The notes under the pieces are model-generated. The model did no database searches. It had not been told where the DNA came from and worked only from the letters and a program-made list of their open reading frames with translations. 45,432 nt of DNA from CAZSLC01 sp964607675. GTDB lineage: Bacteria > Bacteroidota > Bacteroidia > Bacteroidales > UBA932. Below, piece by piece: positions 43,886 to 45,432 of this stretch. The stretch is taken from NCBI GenBank assembly GCA_964607675.1, contig CAZSLC010000015.1, positions 1 to 45,432 of the forward strand, read 5' to 3'. How positions within the stretch are numbered: the first letter of the stretch is position 1; the number at the start of each line of letters is the position of its first letter. Both the position numbers and the translations under genes were made by a program.

Positions 43886-45370
43886 ATGATAACATTTGAT
43901 ATTAATGGCAATAATCACTCTTTTAAGGAGGTAGAAGCATTGTTTAATAGTGATTGCAAAATCATTCTTTCGGATGGTGCCCTGCAAAAAATTAAAAAAT
44001 GCAGAAATTATCTCGATAAGAGAATGGAAGAACAAGTGGAGCCAATATATGGTATTACCACTGGATTTGGTTCTTTATGCAATGTCTCAGTTGATAAGGA
44101 AAATCTTTCTCAACTTCAAAAGAATTTGGTGATGTCTCATGCTTGTGGAGTAGGTGAAGAAGTGTCAGAGGATATTGTCAGACTTATGCTTGCACTGAAA
44201 GTCAAATCCCTCTCTTACGGTTTTTCAGGGGTAAGGGTTGAAACAGTAGAAAGACTCGTTGCATTTTTTAATGAAGGTGTCTATCCTATTGTATATCAGC
44301 AAGGTTCATTAGGTGCTTCGGGAGATTTGGCACCTTTAGCAAATATGTGTTTACCACTTCTCGGGTTGGGTGAAGTCAATTATAAAGGGAAGAAATATCC
44401 AGCCTCAGAAATAAATGAAAAATTTGGCTGGCAGCCACTACAACTCGCTTCAAAAGAGGGATTGGCACTATTGAATGGGACCCAATTTATGTTGGCACAT
44501 GCCATTTGGTCCCTACACAATGCTAAGAGGCTCTCTGCTCTTGCGGATAAGATTGCGGCCCTCTCTCTTGATGCGTATGATGGGCGTATTGAACCATTTA
44601 CCGATGCAGTTCATCAGGTTCGTCCTCACAGTGGGCAGATTGCTACTGCCAAAAGGATGAGAGAATTGCTCTCAGGCAGCGAAATAATCAAAAGAGTGAA
44701 AAAACACGTTCAAGATCCATATTCTTTCAGATGTATCCCACAAGTGCATGGAGCATCAAAAGATGCCATTGATTATGTAGAAAAAGTGTTTACTACAGAG
44801 TTAAATAGTGCAACTGACAATCCTACTGTGATCCCTGACGAAAATCTAATAGTTTCAGCAGGTAATTTCCATGGTCAACCACTCGCTTTGACTCTTGATT
44901 TTCTTGCAATAGCCCTTGCAGAGTTGGGATCTATTTCAGAGAGAAGAACTTATCAATTGATTTCTGGTAAAAGAGAGCTCCCTTCATTCCTTGTTGCCCA
45001 TTCTGGCTTGAACTCAGGATTTATGATTCCACAATATGCTCAAGCATCGGTAGTTAGCCAAAATAAGCAACTTTGTACACCCTGTTGTGTTGACACTATT
45101 GATTCTTCACAAGGTCAAGAAGATCACGTAAGTATGGGGGCCAATGCAGCAACAAAATGTGTAAGAGTGGTATTGAATCTTGAAAAAATATTGGCAATAG
45201 AGTTGATGAATGGAGCGCAGGCATTTGAATTCCGCCGTCCTTTGAAAAGCTCCACAGAATTGGAACAATTTTACGCAGAATATAGAAAAGTTGTACCATT
45301 TATACAACAAGATCAGGTGATGTATTCTCATATTAATAATTCAATTTTATTCTTAAGAAGAATATTTTAA
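43886..45370 (+). CDS. hutH: Histidine ammonia-lyase
   Basis: A 494-residue MIO enzyme. The cofactor triad A144-S145-G146 lies in QGSLGASGDLAPLA; YGITTGFGSL at the start and NGTQFMLA, RSHSGQ-like VRPHSGQ, QDPYSFRCIPQVHG and NSATDNPTV are further family blocks. It removes ammonia from histidine to make urocanate, the first step of histidine use. The start is one base after the OstA-like stop, so it is read from the same transcript as the outer-membrane genes. The next gene appears to be hutI. A tyrosine or phenylalanine ammonia-lyase role is less likely. Confidence 0.93.
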   Translation: MITFDINGNNHSFKEVEALFNSDCKIILSDGALQKIKKCRNYLDKRMEEQVEPIYGITTGFGSLCNVSVDKENLSQLQKNLVMSHACGVGEEVSEDIVRLMLALKVKSLSYGFSGVRVETVERLVAFFNEGVYPIVYQQGSLGASGDLAPLANMCLPLLGLGEVNYKGKKYPASEINEKFGWQPLQLASKEGLALLNGTQFMLAHAIWSLHNAKRLSALADKIAALSLDAYDGRIEPFTDAVHQVRPHSGQIATAKRMRELLSGSEIIKRVKKHVQDPYSFRCIPQVHGASKDAIDYVEKVFTTELNSATDNPTVIPDENLIVSAGNFHGQPLALTLDFLAIALAELGSISERRTYQLISGKRELPSFLVAHSGLNSGFMIPQYAQASVVSQNKQLCTPCCVDTIDSSQGQEDHVSMGANAATKCVRVVLNLEKILAIELMNGAQAFEFRRPLKSSTELEQFYAEYRKVVPFIQQDQVMYSHINNSILFLRRIF

Positions 45371-45372
45371 AA

Positions 45373-45432
45373 ATGAGATTTTTTTTAAAAAACATAAAGG
45401 AGCTTGTAGGTGTAAGAGAAAGGAGACTTAAG
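45373..45432 (+). CDS. hutI: Probable imidazolonepropionase, first 20 codons (runs off right edge)
   Basis: An open frame starts with ATG two bases after the hutH stop and continues to the window edge: MRFFLKNIKELVGVRERRLK. The N-terminus resembles the first strand of imidazolonepropionases (LKNIKELV). The position behind hutH supports this, since imidazolonepropionase is the third histidine-degradation step. With only 20 residues the identification is tentative. Confidence 0.5.
   Translation, partial: MRFFLKNIKELVGVRERRLK

Overview
The window looks like a piece of a low-GC Bacteroidota chromosome, most likely order Bacteroidales. The evidence is the -7 promoter box TAnnTTTG ahead of many genes, scarce Shine-Dalgarno sequences, the Rnf gene order B-C-D-G-E-A with rseC in front, paired LptF/LptG permeases, two large S9 peptidases, an OstA-like protein behind SurA, and dense packing with many overlapping ends. 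Nearly every gene is a recognisable core gene. No rRNA, tRNA, insertion sequence, phage gene or CRISPR array was seen.

Layout. The left edge (1-221) holds the 5' end of a cas6 gene that runs out of the window, so a CRISPR-Cas locus probably lies just outside. It is followed by a spacer with degenerate repeats, a GSCFA-domain protein gene, and an SDR-type L-threonine dehydrogenase. From 10469 down to 2507 a minus-strand operon carries alaS, an in-frame LptF permease/methionyl-tRNA formyltransferase fusion, thiamine pyrophosphokinase, tgt and lptG. Divergently, 10558-23647 is one long plus-strand run: two M23 endopeptidases, a MerR regulator, a Nif3-like protein, a zinc-ribbon coiled-coil protein, a class III aminotransferase, dnaB, a DUF3108 protein, rseC, rnfBCDGEA and a small TPR protein.

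From 23688 to 30720 come two secreted S9 peptidases, trmH-like, glyA and a YgjP-like metallopeptidase. rpsO-pnp follows, then a small hypothetical gene, and a minus-strand pair for a lipidated NlpC/P60 peptidase and a Tat-signal dipeptide epimerase that together suggest peptidoglycan peptide processing. The right end (36309-45432) holds a YhcH/YjgK/YiaL protein, a YhcC-type radical SAM protein, then guaB followed tightly by a lipoprotein, surA, an OstA-like protein, hutH and the first 20 codons of probable hutI.

What stands out. The window is mostly ordinary core genome. The best candidates for a second look are the LptF-Fmt fusion with a possible internal Fmt start, the cas6 gene cut by the left edge, a Tgt that has lost its three zinc cysteines, and the repeat-bearing OstA-like protein with a very basic tail. 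I do not see a clear new multi-gene system.
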